Shown here one piece after another: positions 21,785 through 34,156 of a stretch of DNA of 64,000 nucleotides. The notes beneath the pieces are model-generated. The model worked only from the letters and a program-made list of their open reading frames with translations. It did no database searches and had not been told where the DNA came from. The stretch's first letter is position 1. Every line of letters starts with the position of its first letter. Made by a program: the position numbers and the translations under genes. This DNA comes from Micrasema longulum (Eukaryota > Arthropoda > Insecta > Trichoptera > Brachycentridae), in NCBI GenBank assembly GCA_022494885.1, contig JAGVSM010004562.1, positions 186,001 through 250,000 of the forward strand. Direction: 5' to 3'.

Positions 21785-22262
21785 TTAAATTGACCGAAAT
21801 TTATTGTCTTATATTTCACTTAAAGATTCTTCTCATCGTTCCTTTGAATCCCTTAAAATAAATATGTCTATATTTATGTTTTTACTTTTTTTTAAAAAAT
21901 GTTATTACTATTTTATTTTATTTTTACATCTGAGCATGTTTTTCATTCTTTATTTTAATTCTTAATTTTTAATTACTCTTACAAATTTTCTTCGTTTTTA
22001 ATATTATTTACATTTTTAAATACTCACTACAAACTACAAACTTTAAAATATCTTTTTTTCACTTAAATTTAAATTTTTAAACAACTTTCATTTATGTTTT
22101 TCTTTTTCCTTCTCTTTTTTAAACTTTCATAATTAACCTTACATATAATTGCTTTATAATATGGAAACTTCACTAGTCCATTAGAATTCAGTCTAATTGT
22201 GTAAAATATTAAACTTTGTAACTGTACTGTATGTTTCCTGAATAAAAGAAAATAATAAAAAA
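21785..22262 (+). repeat. Family E repeat (LINE 3'UTR), copy with AATAAA
   Basis: About 480 bp that matches, in reverse complement, the sequence inserted at 54008-54547. It ends ACTGTATGTTTCCTGAATAAA then A-rich sequence, the same end as at 18025-18060. Orientation by poly(A) signal is plus. It contains a single copy of the unit that is duplicated in the 54-kb copy. Confidence 0.75.
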
Positions 22263-22599
22263 ATAGACTTTTTTCAGAACTACAAACTATAAATATTTTT
22301 ATTATCATGGATAATTTATGAAGCGCCAATATTATAAAAAACTCAACTCGATAATATATCAAAACGTATCACCTTGCCGTGAATCTAATTTATCTTATGT
22401 ATATATAATTTGAAAATTTACTAAGGACTATTATTCTTAAAATCATCTCAAGAGACTGTAAAATAAATATTCCGACATGTTTTGCATCTACAAGACGCAT
22501 AGATGGTTGGGATTCTTGTTCATAGTCCAAATATATGTTTTTAGTTTGTTATTCGTCGCAACACAACACAGAACACTAGTCCTCAGTTAAAAATTCATT

Positions 22600-22747
22600 T
22601 CTCAATATTTATTTATGGACATTGTCCATTTATATAATTTAAAAATATGAATATTACAATATAAGAACATTTTAAAAACGTGTAAAAATAATTAAAAAAC
22701 CTTAAAAAACATAAGAAACATCAAGACAAGATCTGGACTATTTATTA
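22600..22747 (-). other. 3'UTR of the CR1-like relic
   Basis: Follows the stop of the RT C-terminus at 22748 on the minus strand and ends in an ATAAATAAATATTG stretch near 22600-22612. Confidence 0.5.
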
Positions 22748-23296
22748 AGTGCTCGTTTAAATCGTAAATTTAAACCGAAAAAGTCCACATCTTGTATTGA
22801 GTTAACAATACAACAAAGACGGGTCATTTTAAATTAAAGTCCATAGTTTGTTATATGCTGATCGATGAACAGTACTTCTTCGTTTCTGAACCCACGAGTC
22901 GGAAAACAAAATTTTACCTGTCCCAGTAATGATGGCACATCAATTTAACCATTTAATATTCCGAACGTATATACAGAGTTAATATTAGTTCTACGTTTTT
23001 GTAGACTAGAAATATTGAACATTGATTCCATATCAGCATAAGAATAATAACTTTTCTCTAGTCCCAGCATCCACGCTAATTTTTAAAGCAAGCAATGCTG
23101 ATTCAATGTGATTTATACGATTCACATATAATGGAGACCAGACCGCAGAGGCATATTCTAGAAGAGGGCAAACAGTTGAGCAATAAAGAGTTTTGATAGT
23201 GCGAGCATTAGAATATCAGGTGATATTCTATGAATGAAGCCAAGTAATTTCAGTGATTTATTGACTATATTATTTATATACTCGTCGTTTGTCATA
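22748..23296 (-). pseudogene. CR1/jockey-type RT C-terminus, second copy of the 812-1510 family
   Basis: The minus strand reads, with frame changes, NKSLKLLGFIHRIS-like sequence, ADMESMFNISSLQKRRTNIN, DVPSLLGQVKF, TRGFRNEEVLF, TNYG and a terminal SIQDVDFFGLNLRFKRALNK before the stop. It is clearly the same family as 812-1510 (nucleotide match across about 300 bp) but keeps the true C-terminus, which the first copy lacks. It is 5'-truncated and disrupted. Confidence 0.8.
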
Positions 23297-23375
23297 AATG
23301 TATGTTGCATGGAAATAAATATATTTTGTAATTTTTTCTTACTTTAATAAACATCCTGCCCAATGGCGTTCGTCT

Positions 23376-23450
23376 CTGGCCAAGTGATCACAAATTTGCC
23401 TACCATGCTAGAGGTTTGTGTTTCATTGATTCCACATGGTTGACGAGTAA
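23376..23450 (+). repeat. SINE S1 head fragment
   Basis: GCCAAGTGATCACAAATTTG, then GCCTACCATGCTAGAGG and a decayed B box (GTTTCATTGATTCC). Plus orientation. Confidence 0.5.
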
Positions 23451-23462
23451 TTTAAACGTAAT

Positions 23463-23572
23463 TTAACGAGGTCACTTAAACCAGCCAATGACAGGCCATA
23501 AGCCTTGTAAATGCCTAGACTTCCATGTTCCCTTCTCAAAAATGTTTTCCCTCTCTGTTGAAATAAATTGAA
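23463..23572. repeat. FB right arm
   Basis: Reads CACTTAAACCAGCCAATGAC, AAATGCCTAGACTTCCATG and CTCTGTTGAAATAAA: a solitary FB arm without its partner. Confidence 0.7.
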
Positions 23573-24552
23573 ATATATGTAGATATTTAAGTATTAATCA
23601 GATTAAAATTTTTCCATTTAACATTCAGTAATATTGAAAAAAATGATTCCATTTTAGAATAGAAAAATATCACATACAACGAATAACGATAAAAATGACA
23701 TGAAATGGATTTTAAATGATTAATAGTATTTTTAAAATCAATATGGATATTATGAAGTAATGTTTTCATATATAAATATTGAAAAATAATTTTTACAAAT
23801 ACGTCTCTAGAAAAACACGACATGTTTGGCCTTGATAGTTGTAACGTCAGGATTTGTGATAATGTTCTAAACAAATTTCAATGGTCAGGAACAAATAAAC
23901 ATGAATCGTGACGTATTAGGGGCGCGGATAATGGAATGCCCGTTTTTGCGGGAATTCAAAATTACAAATTAAAACATATTCTTTATGCGACTAATAAGTA
24001 ACATTTTTTTTGTTTAACTGGACAGGATTTTAAAGACCTTTATTACTTTAAAAATGTTTTTAAAAAGTTATATTTCCCTATTCGGTAAATCCGTTACAAC
24101 GTTATTTTAGTATTCCTGAATCCAGATTATGTTTTCTTCCAGGTAATGAAACATTGATTAAGTATAAAAGTGATCTAAGTTTATACTCAGCTTTTATGTT
24201 CTTCAGGAATCTGTACCTTCTTGTTTGTTCACCTTTTCCCTTGGCTATATGTCTGGGGCCTCAGACTACCTTTGTGCAGTACAAATATGCCCTTTTGTGG
24301 AGTATTCTTTGCCCGCCTACAAAAGCGTCGCCCTGAATATTTTAAAGGAAAGTTTTTTTGCCGGCCTTGGTTCGTTAAGATGGCCCAAGATTTATAATCT
24401 CGGAAATATTCATAAAGACGCCATCTTAATGAAAGAGCTCATTTTAATACGGAGCTTAATCCATTTATCATCACGCAAGTGGAGGAGATAAGTTTTAAGT
24501 TTTTGGCTGCAAAAACTAGGAATTCGTAGGCAGAAAATTATAAAAACTAAAT
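23573..24552. other. Spacer, nothing recognised
   Basis: Several short frames on both strands near 24150-24490 overlap one another. I could not attach any family to them. Confidence 0.4.
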
Positions 24553-24947
24553 TTGTTGCAACAGAGAGGGAAAACATTTTTGAGAAGGGAATGTGGAAGT
24601 CAACGCATTTACAGGGCTTTTGACCTGTCATTGGAAATCCAGCCCGTCTGCAAATATTTGGACACACTCAAAACATCGTTAAATGAACAAAAAAATAGAA
24701 AATTGTTTTCATGCGTTGCCTAGTGGATGAATTGGTTAAGCCAAATAAATCTTACCCGCATGATAATTTCAGCTCTTTTACTACACAAAAGTCAACAGAT
24801 GGAAAAGTTGAGAAAATGTGGATGTTTAAGCATGGACAGAATGGTATATGTTACAAAGTGTGTCGCCGCCACTCAAACTTGCCAATGACTCAAACTCAAA
24901 CTGTAAATGCCTAGACTTCTATATTTTATTCTCAAAAATGTTTGCCG
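24553..24947. mobile_element. FB copy, rearranged
   Basis: Left arm GTTGCAACAGAGAG...GAAGTCAACGCATTTACAGGG at the start, right arm with CAAACTGTAAATGCCTAGAC at the end. The interior carries the GCGTTGCCTAGTGGATG module and an inverted CAGCTCTTTTACTACACAAAAGTC segment. Parts of both arms have been lost. Confidence 0.7.
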
Positions 24948-25299
24948 AAAGTGGTTGCCGATAACCGAAGGGTAAATGATATAAACCTTTACACTTGTAA
25001 ACAGTCACTTCTTACACTATTTTTTTAGTTATATACCCATGTTACTCGTAGCTTGCAAGTAATATACATAAAAATATTTTTTTATTAAAAGGGGTGGCCA
25101 ACTCACCTACTTTTCAGTCTTTCTCCCCAAAATTATGAATAAAACCATGTTTATTATGCATTTTAGCTTTATCATTAGAATCGTAAAAATCCGTTTAAAA
25201 TTGTAAGTATATTTTCAACGTTATTCTTGATTTGTAAGAATAATCTATTTTTGAAATGTTAAATATAAAGATTCTTCGTTTGAATACTAAACTGTACCA

Positions 25300-25855
25300 T
25301 ATCATTTCTAATATGAGTTTTTAATACTGTTTTAACGTCGAGTTTATTTTATTTATTTGTTAAAATATCTTATTTACTTTTCAGTTGATTATTTATAGAT
25401 TTATTTCACATATTTATAATTTTGTATATCCATTTTCTGTTACTCGCTTGTTTGTTTGTCTTTTTTTTATTTGCTCGAACTCAATTAACATTATTCGCAT
25501 TTAAGTATTAACAAACACGCATTTCATTTTTTTTCGAGATAATATGTTTGCTTGATTATTTAGTTCACTCACACTTTTCTTTTAAGAAACACTTTATTTA
25601 CTTTGCTTTTAAGGATTCATTTCATTATTTTATATCTTTGGTATTTTTGTTTGTATGTTTACTGTTTTTTTTGTTTAATTTCATTCTTTTAACTTTATTT
25701 AAGTTTTTTATTGCATCTTTTATAATTTCACATATTTTTTCTGTACATTTAGTTATTTGATTATTTGCGTTTTATTTTGAAGTATTTTAGCATGTGTATT
25801 TTTTTATGAATGCTCCTTGGGCGTTAATGAAAAAAGTAAATAAATAAGTTAAAGA
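25300..25855 (+). repeat. Probable LINE 3'UTR and tail
   Basis: T-rich sequence that ends ATGCTCCTTGGGCGTTAATG followed by AAAAAAGTAAATAAATAAG. A CTC(C)TTGGGCGTTAATGAA stem followed by an AAATAAATAAA tail is a common ending of arthropod CR1/jockey LINEs. No RT frame is readable upstream. Confidence 0.45.
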
Positions 25856-26329
25856 ACCGACATGAATTATGGAAAAGTTCTAGTACTTCCATTTATTCGT
25901 ATTTATTTTGAATATGCTAGATTAAAAAAAAAAAAAGTGTTTTGTTGCAGAGAAACACGCGTGGGTGGATAATGTTCCATTTGAAATTTCATACAAATTC
26001 TTACTCATTTTTCTCATGTACAGAAGTCTCAAGTGGCTAGATTATGAAAAAGTGTTGTTTAATTCCGTGGAAGCGAGCTTCATGGTTCCTAAAGAAATTA
26101 TTCCTTTTCATCCCTAGAACAAAAACAAATGGAATTCAGTATCCTATGTAATTATTTTTCTTTACTAAAAAAAAAATTGCATTTGAAATACAAAAATAAG
26201 AACTTTCATAAACTTATATTTACCACAGATTAAAAAAAAATTGTTAGTTTTTGTAAAAATTTGTTCGTCATCATCATTTTCCTAAATTGGCACTCAGGTT
26301 GCAGTAGACTTTGATTATAATATCAAAAC

Positions 26330-26613
26330 AACAAATTAAGAGAAAGTAATATGGAAGTCTAGGCATTTACAGGACTTTAACTTCTCATTGGCTGGATTGA
26401 AAGCCACTCTACAACTGTGGAACACTCACCATTCTGCCTTAAATAAATCAAAATGGATGCAAGAATTGAAGATATAAAAATGTTTAAACTAGGCATAACG
26501 GAAAATATTACAGTATGTAAACCAGCAAATGATATGTCAAAAGCCGTGTAAATGCCTAAACTTCCATATTCCCGTCTCTAAAATTGTTCTCTATCTCTGT
26601 TGTAATATGTTGA
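26330..26613. mobile_element. FB copy with both arms
   Basis: Left arm from ACAACAAATTAAGAG through GGAAGTCTAGGCATTTACAG; right arm from ACCAGCAAATGATATGTC to CTCTGTTGTAATATGTT. The central part (AAATAAATCAAAATGGATGC) matches the FB interior in inverted form. Arms about 120 bp. Confidence 0.8.
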
Positions 26614-26630
26614 CATTAACAAATCCCTAG

Positions 26631-26810
26631 GGAATGAAATCCACGGAAAGTAATACGATCAGTTTTACGTTTCAGGAACCAGTCAAAGGATATTGAAATA
26701 TTGCAGTGTAGAACGATTTATTTAATATTTCACGCTCACCCAGAAATCAAACTCAGGTCGTCAAAAATAGTAGACAAACGCGCAAACCACTCCACAACAC
26801 TCAACACATC
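26631..26810 (-). mobile_element. tRNA-derived SINE S1, 3'-truncated copy
   Basis: Contains AATACGATCAGTTTTACGTT, the GAAATATTGCAGTGTAGAAC body and a decayed head (GTAGACAAACGCGCAAACCA). It abuts the FB copy at 26330-26613. Confidence 0.65.
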
Positions 26811-26824
26811 GTGAACCTATTTTC

Positions 26825-26885
26825 ATTCAATTATCCTTTTCAGGATTTTTACCTGAGAGTAGCGATCGATTCAAAAAGGCACGTC
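26825..26885. repeat. Short repeat shared with 55196-55250
   Basis: TCAGGATTTTTACCTGAGAG followed by TAGCGATCGATTC matches TCAGGATTTTTGCCTGACCC / CAGCGATCGAGTT at 55216. Both sit next to S1-type SINE pieces, so they may belong to a SINE variant. Confidence 0.5.
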
Positions 26886-27139
26886 TAGGTTTTGGTTCTA
26901 TTTCGCACTCAGAACTAAAAAATTATCCGTTCGTACACATAAAAGTAAAAAATAAAAATTATTTCCGTGTTCGGAGGGATACACTACTTAAAAAAATACA
27001 ATACTTCAAAATTTCTAATATAAACATAATTTGGATTTGGCTGTGAAACTGAACCAGTATGAATTAGTTTTGAATCAATGGCTACTTTCAGATAAAAAAA
27101 ATTGAGAACACAGATTGACTGAAGAAAAGTCCGCATTTA

Positions 27140-27265
27140 GTGTAATTATTGGCATGTTCCAACTACCATGCTTGTGGTCCCGGGTTCGATTACTAGGAAG
27201 ACAGACGTGAAATATGTGTTTGTAAAGTGTTTTTAAACTCCAATATTTTATTGCCTCTGGACTAG
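27140..27265 (+). mobile_element. SINE S1 variant, 5' part
   Basis: Plus-strand B box GGTTCGATTAC preceded by CTACCATGCTTGTGGTCCCG, then the body GACGTGAAATATGTGTTTG and CTCCAATATTTTATTGCCTC. The A box region is decayed. Confidence 0.6.
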
Positions 27266-27871
27266 CATATTTTTTTATATATTTTTTTTATTTAATCTTA
27301 AAATAGTACAAACATAATATGAGAATGTCCTAATATCAACTTAAATCTCAGTATTATTTAAAAAAATACGAATTATTAACATTTCCAAACAATAAACGTA
27401 CACAAAAAATATTCTATAAAGCCAACTCGAAAAAGATTACTTTTTGAAAACTAACTTATCTGCCAAACACATGTTTTTTTACCATACAATAAAATGAATT
27501 TTTTTTTTTGTTCTCTTATTTCCAATGGTATTTCCTTATAATATAACTGTACAGTTCGGTGCATTAACGAGTTTTGTGTATCTGTCTTCTTCCGAAATGA
27601 CAGCCTTACTTCATTTTTATTTCTAGTTTCATATCCACGTTTACATTGATTAGAAAAAATGAAGTGTACGACTGATCAAAATGCCTTCTTGTAGCAATAA
27701 GCGAATTTTTATCACGTTAGTTTGATATTAATTTCTTCACTATTAAAATAACAGTATGATCTTGTTTTTAAAGTTGAACATGAAGGTGAATAAATGTTTG
27801 TAGTAAAAAACCGTTATTGTTAAGAAGATGCGTGGTCTGACTTTTTGTCATACAAACTATTCCTGTATTAA

Positions 27872-28061
27872 AACTTATAATATTAGAAATCAAACACTAA
27901 TTTGAGTCTACTGAACACTTAAGGGCATTTTCAAACGAAAGTCCTAACAAGGCAAAACAATTGCCACGAAATTTTCGTTTTTATATTTTTTAATATTTGT
28001 AAAAATAAAATAAAGTGTTCAGTAGACTCAAATCAGTGTTTTATTTCTAATAATATAAGTT
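27872..28061. repeat. Inverted repeat, 49-bp arms
   Basis: Arms 27872-27920 and 28013-28061 are reverse complements at 46 of 49 positions, including the core TTTGAGTCTACTGAACACTT. The 92-bp centre contains TCAAACGAAAGTCCTAAC. No coding capacity; probably a small MITE or paired retroelement ends. Confidence 0.8.
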
Positions 28062-28616
28062 AAAATATGGAGTTCTACAAAATAAACACCGAATCAATCA
28101 ATATATTCCTGTATTTTCTCCGTGGATTATGGCAGAGAAGCGATGATTTTTTAAAACGCTATGGATATCCACTAGTGGAGAGTTACTAGTGTTTATTAAT
28201 TTAATTTTATAAATAGTCGTTTATAGAAGTAAAGGCCATGTAAACACTCTCAAAAGCGTCCTTTTTTATAAGATTGTAAAAAAAAAAAAATCGGATTAGT
28301 TTTGGAGAAGAAAAACTGGTATGCGAGACCTCATTTTTTTCAATTTTATTTAGGCTTAGGAACACTCTGATATGCATTTATCTTTTTTGCAAAGTATCAT
28401 CATTTTTTTTTAAAAACTTTATTTTATTCAGGAACTAAACAGTATTTTTCATAATTTTAAATTAAACGAAATTCTCATAGATCGTTGAAGTATCCATATT
28501 ATACTGAGGGAAGCATCAGCAATAGAGTGTCAGAAAAATTGTATTAAAATAATATCTCGAGTTTGTTTGTTAAATTCATGCAGACCAAAACTAGATTCAA
28601 CTCCCGGGAGAGCAGT

Positions 28617-29545
28617 TAATATTAACATATTACATCAGAGATGAATAACATTTTAGAGAAGGGAATAAAGAAGTCGATTACTGGAAACACTGCGCAACTA
28701 GGACCGAAATGACTTTATACGGCAAAATCAAAGATATAATGCACTGAAGCTGATCCCGTAGAAGATTCTGGAGAGACCACATAAATATAATGAGCAGCGA
28801 TAGACCGGTGTTCAAAGCAGCCAAAGAATTGCCATCCAGGCTTGGCATCTACAGGGCTTGTGACCCGTCACTGGCTGGTTTAAGTGGCCGCTTTATACAC
28901 TACGTTACATTCACCATTCTGTCTACATTTAAACATCTATATTCCATCTATTCTTTCATCTGTTGGTGTTTGTTACTACTGTTCGTGGCCCTGTTATGGG
29001 CCCTGTCAGATATACAGATCTGGTGGCTTCCAAAAATAATTTCAAGGCTTTTAAAAAGTTTTGTTATCATTTCGGCGAATTGATTATGTCCAATCAATTT
29101 AATCCCAGTCAGTGAAGAATTCAATTCCCTCTTTTCTCAATCCAATAAGTACATATTATGTACTTCTGGATTACTTTCTTTCAGCACAAAGATGCTAAAG
29201 CTACCAGATTTCAGAGAGCTCCTTCGGGCAGCTTTTCTCGTTTGACAACGAGTAAATTTTCCGTTAATGTGGGCACCGCCAAGGACTTATGTCCTAAGAT
29301 GCGGTGTGCGGTATGTAGTGGGCAAGTTGTTGATGTTTGTGAAGTTAAAGAGCTTAAAACCTGTACTAATGCGGATGAGATTAATCTGATTGAATTATTT
29401 AACGCCCCAATTTTTTTTTCTCAATATTTATACTTTTTCATGGGCCAGATGGATTTATTGGGCAGGTCAAAAGCCTTGTAGATGCTGAGACTTCTATATT
29501 TCCTTTTCTAAAACGTTCGTTATCTTTGTTATAATATGTTAAAAT
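28617..29545. mobile_element. FB copy enlarged by inserted sequence
   Basis: Left end ACATATTACATCAGAGATG at about 28625, arm continuation GGCATCTACAGGGCTTGTGA at 28841-28960, right end TTTGTTATAATATGTTAA near 29524. The arm is interrupted at 28677-28836 by sequence reading FWRDHINIMSSDRPVFKAAK, which faintly resembles a LINE C-terminus, and the centre (29150-29320) holds another unrecognised GC-richer piece. A TTTGTGAAGTTAAAGAGC interior module is present at 29336. Confidence 0.6.
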
Positions 29546-29799
29546 ATTTAAATACTAATTCATCAAACCACTCTTCCACCGCATATCATCTTAAGGGTTC
29601 TTGTAACTACGTAAACACAATAAAAATTTCATAATAAAGGTAAATTTATAAAGAAAACAAAATCATTCTGTTAAAAATGCTTGTTATAAAATTGTTTTCT
29701 TAAAACGATACAGAAAGGCTTCCATATAAATTTAAATGTTAAAGTAATTTCTTAATTTATCATGTATTGCTCAACCGTTCACACGCAAAATGGGCCATT

Positions 29800-29960
29800 A
29801 GAATGTGGCAATCATTTAGCTTTCGTCGGGCCTTTAGTACCGGGCGCCACATAAATAATGTATGGTCACCCTTGGCGCCGCGGTACACCGACTTGTACCC
29901 CACACCCGGGACCTGAAGGGTTAAAACCCGAAATTAAGGTGACCATGAATTATGGTTCAC
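29800..29960. other. GC-rich island, unidentified
   Basis: About 160 bp with CGGGCGCCACA, GGCGCCGCGGTACACCGAC and CACACCCGGGACC inside AT-rich DNA. ATGGTCACC (29861) and GGTGACCAT (29937) are inverted and could close a stem. No tRNA fold or coding frame was convincing. A piece of an LTR-element leader or a SINE is possible. Confidence 0.45.
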
Positions 29961-30429
29961 AAATGGAACACGAGCAATTTATCGGAAATCATTTAGTAAT
30001 ACACCTATACATATTAATGTGAATTCAAAATCCATTATCCGGCATATAATATATTTTAAAATGCCGTGACGTTATAGTTTGAAGAATAAATAAATCACAC
30101 ATTTTTTCGAAAAAAATTAAAACTCAAGATACTTTATATGGTGATCATTTTTATGCTCTTACTTTAAAAATTGTTTTGATTCACGAACTAGTATTCTTAA
30201 ATTTATTTACTTTTATTTCCAAATATGAAAAATAAATTTATGATTTGTAGATTATTAAGAAGAAAAATAATGTTGCAGAAAAAGTACGCAACTTTTAACC
30301 TCCTAGTCCCTCCTCTTCTCAAACTCCTACCCCGTCCAATCTCCAACATACCACTAAATATTATTAACCTAATGTTTTGTGCATGCCTTTTAATTCTGTA
30401 TGTAATCTATGTATTTTTTTGTAAATACT

Positions 30430-30560
30430 ATGTAAACCATGACAATGGTGAATGTGAAATTATATTCTAGTATTTGCATGTTGGTGAAGTGAGTGTCCTG
30501 ACAAAGAGACGGGTACTTTTTGAAGCTGGTAGATACAAAAATTCGGTGTGTAGTCGTATA
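30430..30560. repeat. Dispersed repeat F, copy 2
   Basis: Matches 1615-1760, sharing GCATGTTGG, GACGGGTACTTTTTGAAGC, GGTAGATACAAAAATTCGG and GTCGTATACTAATA with small differences. Confidence 0.5.
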
Positions 30561-33500
30561 CTAATATTTTGTAAAAAAAGTTTCACAATTATTCACAATT
30601 AATCACAATTAATGTTAGTGTTCTCGACGACTGTTGTATGGAAAATTACTTACGGAGAAAACCTGATATAAAGATACCCAGCAAATTAAAAATCTATAAA
30701 GTTTGTACGCGATTTATCATTGGGATCAAATGCAGAGCGGATATCACAATTTCAAGTTTTAAGTAAACAATTCTATGCTGATGATGCAATTAAGAGTACT
30801 GGCTATTTGATAAACCACTTGGTCTTTATTTCGTGCTAAATTATGTTCCCGTTACTCCAAATTTTTTTATGATTTTCACATAAAAATGAATAATAATGTT
30901 AACGTTCACTATTACAAAGTATAATTTTGTGTGAATCTGGCAAGAATGTCTGAGACAGAGTATGAAACTTAAAGATAAAGGAATGTGCGAGACCGAAGAT
31001 GTTAGGTGGGGGAGGCGACGGAGAAGACATTTGTATGCAGATGTAAGGATAATGGAGCCATTCAGACTTCCTCACATACTTTAGCCCGACCCCAAAGTAA
31101 ACGACTCCCAGGCAGACCACCGGACATATGGATTGACAGCAGGGAATGACCTCGCAGGAGGATAATCCTTCTTGAAAAATAGGCCACAAGATCAACTTGC
31201 AACATTTGATACTTGCACTATCAGGTGTCAGGTTTGCCAACGCTGCAACACAACACGTCACCAAAAACTAAAAAACTAAATTCAAATTCTCTTCGCCCAG
31301 CGCTGATTTTGACACAGCGTTATTAACGACATTCAACATTTAACGCTAATTCAATACACATAGCACAGTTAAATTCAACCAGTGTTGTCGGCATCCATTT
31401 TGTTGTATATTTCCTTTGTTGTAGTCAATTAAGTTAATAATAAACTCCACATAAATATGTAAGTGAAATCTTTCATTTATACGCGATCATTCCCATACAA
31501 CAACATTTTCAGGTAAGTCGAACTTCTTTAAAATCCTTTGTTTCACATAATATACAAAAGCAGTACTGAACCAAATTAAAAATGATATTTTAGAAATCTT
31601 ACAAAAGTTTAGCTAGGATGGAGCGGAGCGTAAACAAAAGATAACACACGAAATATTACAAAACATAACGGATTCAATGGTTGATTTCACAGCCTTCCGA
31701 CCTGACGCTTTCTTTAGATGAAAGTTCTAGTTATCTCATATCAGTACCATTGTCGTGTTAAAATGGCTCTTTTATCTCGAAAGAAATAAAAAACGAAAAA
31801 GTGTAATCTTGGTCACCGCTTCCAGGGAGGTTGTGTACTAATATATAGGTATGAGGATATTCCTCTAGAGATCATATCCTCTCCCACCCTTCTCTACCTC
31901 CTGTCTAGGGGACGTCGGACTAAATGAAACAGCCACTTTTGTCCTGAAGATGAATAGGCTTATACAAGACATACTAGGGACGTTCTCGGTCATTGCGCCG
32001 GGTCTTACAACAGAAGGGAAGAAATTCAATATTCAATGAATCATAGTTTCGCTGTGGAATAATAATGACTTATTAATTTAGAATAACGAAGGGGGTCCCT
32101 GATGAAATATTGCATCTAACTTGTAATCGTGAATTCAACGATCAAAGTTGAAATTCCGTGGTATTGTCGCAGACTCTAAATCACAAGTTCAAGTTAATAA
32201 TTTTGACACACAGCAGCAAATGTTTTAGATTTATTGACCGTTGAGTGCTTTCGTCAAACAGGCAGTATCATCTACAAGCAACATTCTTCAATAAAATAAT
32301 AAAAGTAAAATATGTAAAAGTGAAAGAACGTTAATTGATATTCTGTCTTAGTAATTGAATAATAATGTGGAGTTATATCACGAAATATCAAAAAAAATCC
32401 ATCATCAATTTTGTTAGTTAAACAAATTGGTATCTGTAGAACTAATAAAAATATTTCACTTGAGGTACCTAGAGTTTGTTTGAGACCTTGTTTTTAAATG
32501 ACAAAAACATAATAAATATTATTTTTATGTAACATATTAAAATTTTTACTAATTTTAAATAGCTTGTTTGTCGATATCATTTACAGAACGAAGTAAAAAC
32601 ATATTTAATTTATTAACGTGTATTATAAATTGTATTTTATGCATTCGTAACTATGTATTTTCAAATCGTTACACGTGTTAACATATGAAAACTCATTAGT
32701 AATATGTCGCCTAAACGAAATGGATGTCTTTTATAATATTTTTTCAATACGAACGCTAGACCGGCGAACGATTGACGAAAACACATGGATGAATATTTCT
32801 ATATTAAATTAAATTAAGAATTATTCGTCACTTATGTGGTGAAAGTTTTTTTTTCTTAAAAACAACGCCCAATGCTTCTAGAGAAATATTATCTAGAACT
32901 TAAAATATTCAGAATTCTGGTTATGCATACCATACCATTAATTCACTTGAAATAAATTATTTCGTCCTATTCAATTTTAATAAAAAATACTTTTCCTTAG
33001 TGATTACTGTTTTGATGTTCAATTTAAAAAAAATGTTTTGTTTCGTAGGGCAATTTCATATAGGTATTAACTAAGGCAGAAGTGTTCAAACGGTCGAGAG
33101 TGAGTATTTTTTTGGTCGATTTAGAGAAAAAAAATTCCGATGCAGAACTGTTTATAGATTTTGTTTTAGTAGGTAGGTAACTAAAACAAAATATAATGAA
33201 CAAACAACTAACATTTATTCGATCCGCAATTACGCCAGAAAAACCCCGGAAAACTAATAAATATGCCACGATACATCCTACGTAGACGACAATCTTGCAT
33301 CACACATACTTGCAGCCTCTCAGATTTGATCAATCGTAGTCTAACAATATTGAGGTAGATCGTCAGCAGTTCAAGTTTGAGCACCCCTGAACTAAGGCTT
33401 CCATTATTTTACGCATACATTTTTAATATTTCTATCTGTCGAGAGCATAAGAATAAAACATAAAAAAATAATAAAACACCCAACTTTTGTAAAGTAATGT

Positions 33501-34156
33501 ATTGTGCTGTAGGCACTAACAAATTAAATTATTTCCTCTCTGTGGGAATAAAAATCATTTTTATTGAATACGTCAGAAAAATTTATAGATCAGTGAATTT
33601 TTACATAAAACGGAGCTATCTCAATGAAACCATCAGTAAAACGTGACTAAGAGATGAATGAGACTTTTGTGTTCTACGCCTTGAAATAACTCAGTATTTT
33701 ATGTAAGTTTTATAGGTATCTAGCCGTGGTTCGTAATCTGGATGCGGTTCCAAATTTTAGTGGGTTATTCGAAGAAAAACCATTTGTTTCTCCTTTCAGA
33801 AAAGTAAATAGAGAGGAAGTAATGTGTACTTTGTAGTCGGTGGTAGAAATTAATCAACAACTGTATTTAACTTATCATGTGATGTTTGGCCATAACTTAA
33901 TTATTTACGACAACGCTGTGATGTCATAAAGGAGAGGTCTTTATTTATTGAAATTTGTTATCTTAGGCGTTCGTTTTAAGTGCTTCGGTTGTGATTAAAG
34001 TTAATTAATAGTAGTTATGTTTTAAATTTTATTGAAGGTATAGGTAGCAAATGGACGGTTTTACAGTTTGTATACTGGTTAATATTTATTAAACGTTATT
34101 CCGAAGGTCACTAAGAAAAGTGTTTTTCTATCGCCTAGGGGATCTTCTAAGTGGGA
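30561..34156. other. Long AT-rich spacer, little recognised
   Basis: A GC-richer stretch at 30950-31200 has open frames on both strands; the plus strand gives SKRLPGRPPDIWIDSREW, faintly like a LINE C-terminal GRPxxxWxD motif. At 32230-32270 the minus strand carries GATGATACTGCCTGTTTGAC then GAAAGCACTCAACGG, a pattern like that in some retroelement 3' ends. Neither is strong enough to call. Confidence 0.4.

Noticed and set aside
24154..24667. Cluster of overlapping short frames on both strands
   Set aside because: No family recognised and part overlaps the FB arm at 24553.
30899..31264. 121-codon minus-strand open frame with many Cys and Pro
   Set aside because: No domain is recognisable and the plus strand shows a faint LINE-like GRPPDIWIDS in the same place; probably a shadow of a decayed element.
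33274..33325. SYVDDNLASH in one plus-strand frame, like the YVDD box of copia/gypsy RT
   Set aside because: No other RT motif lies on either side in any frame and the frame closes within 20 codons; a chance match.
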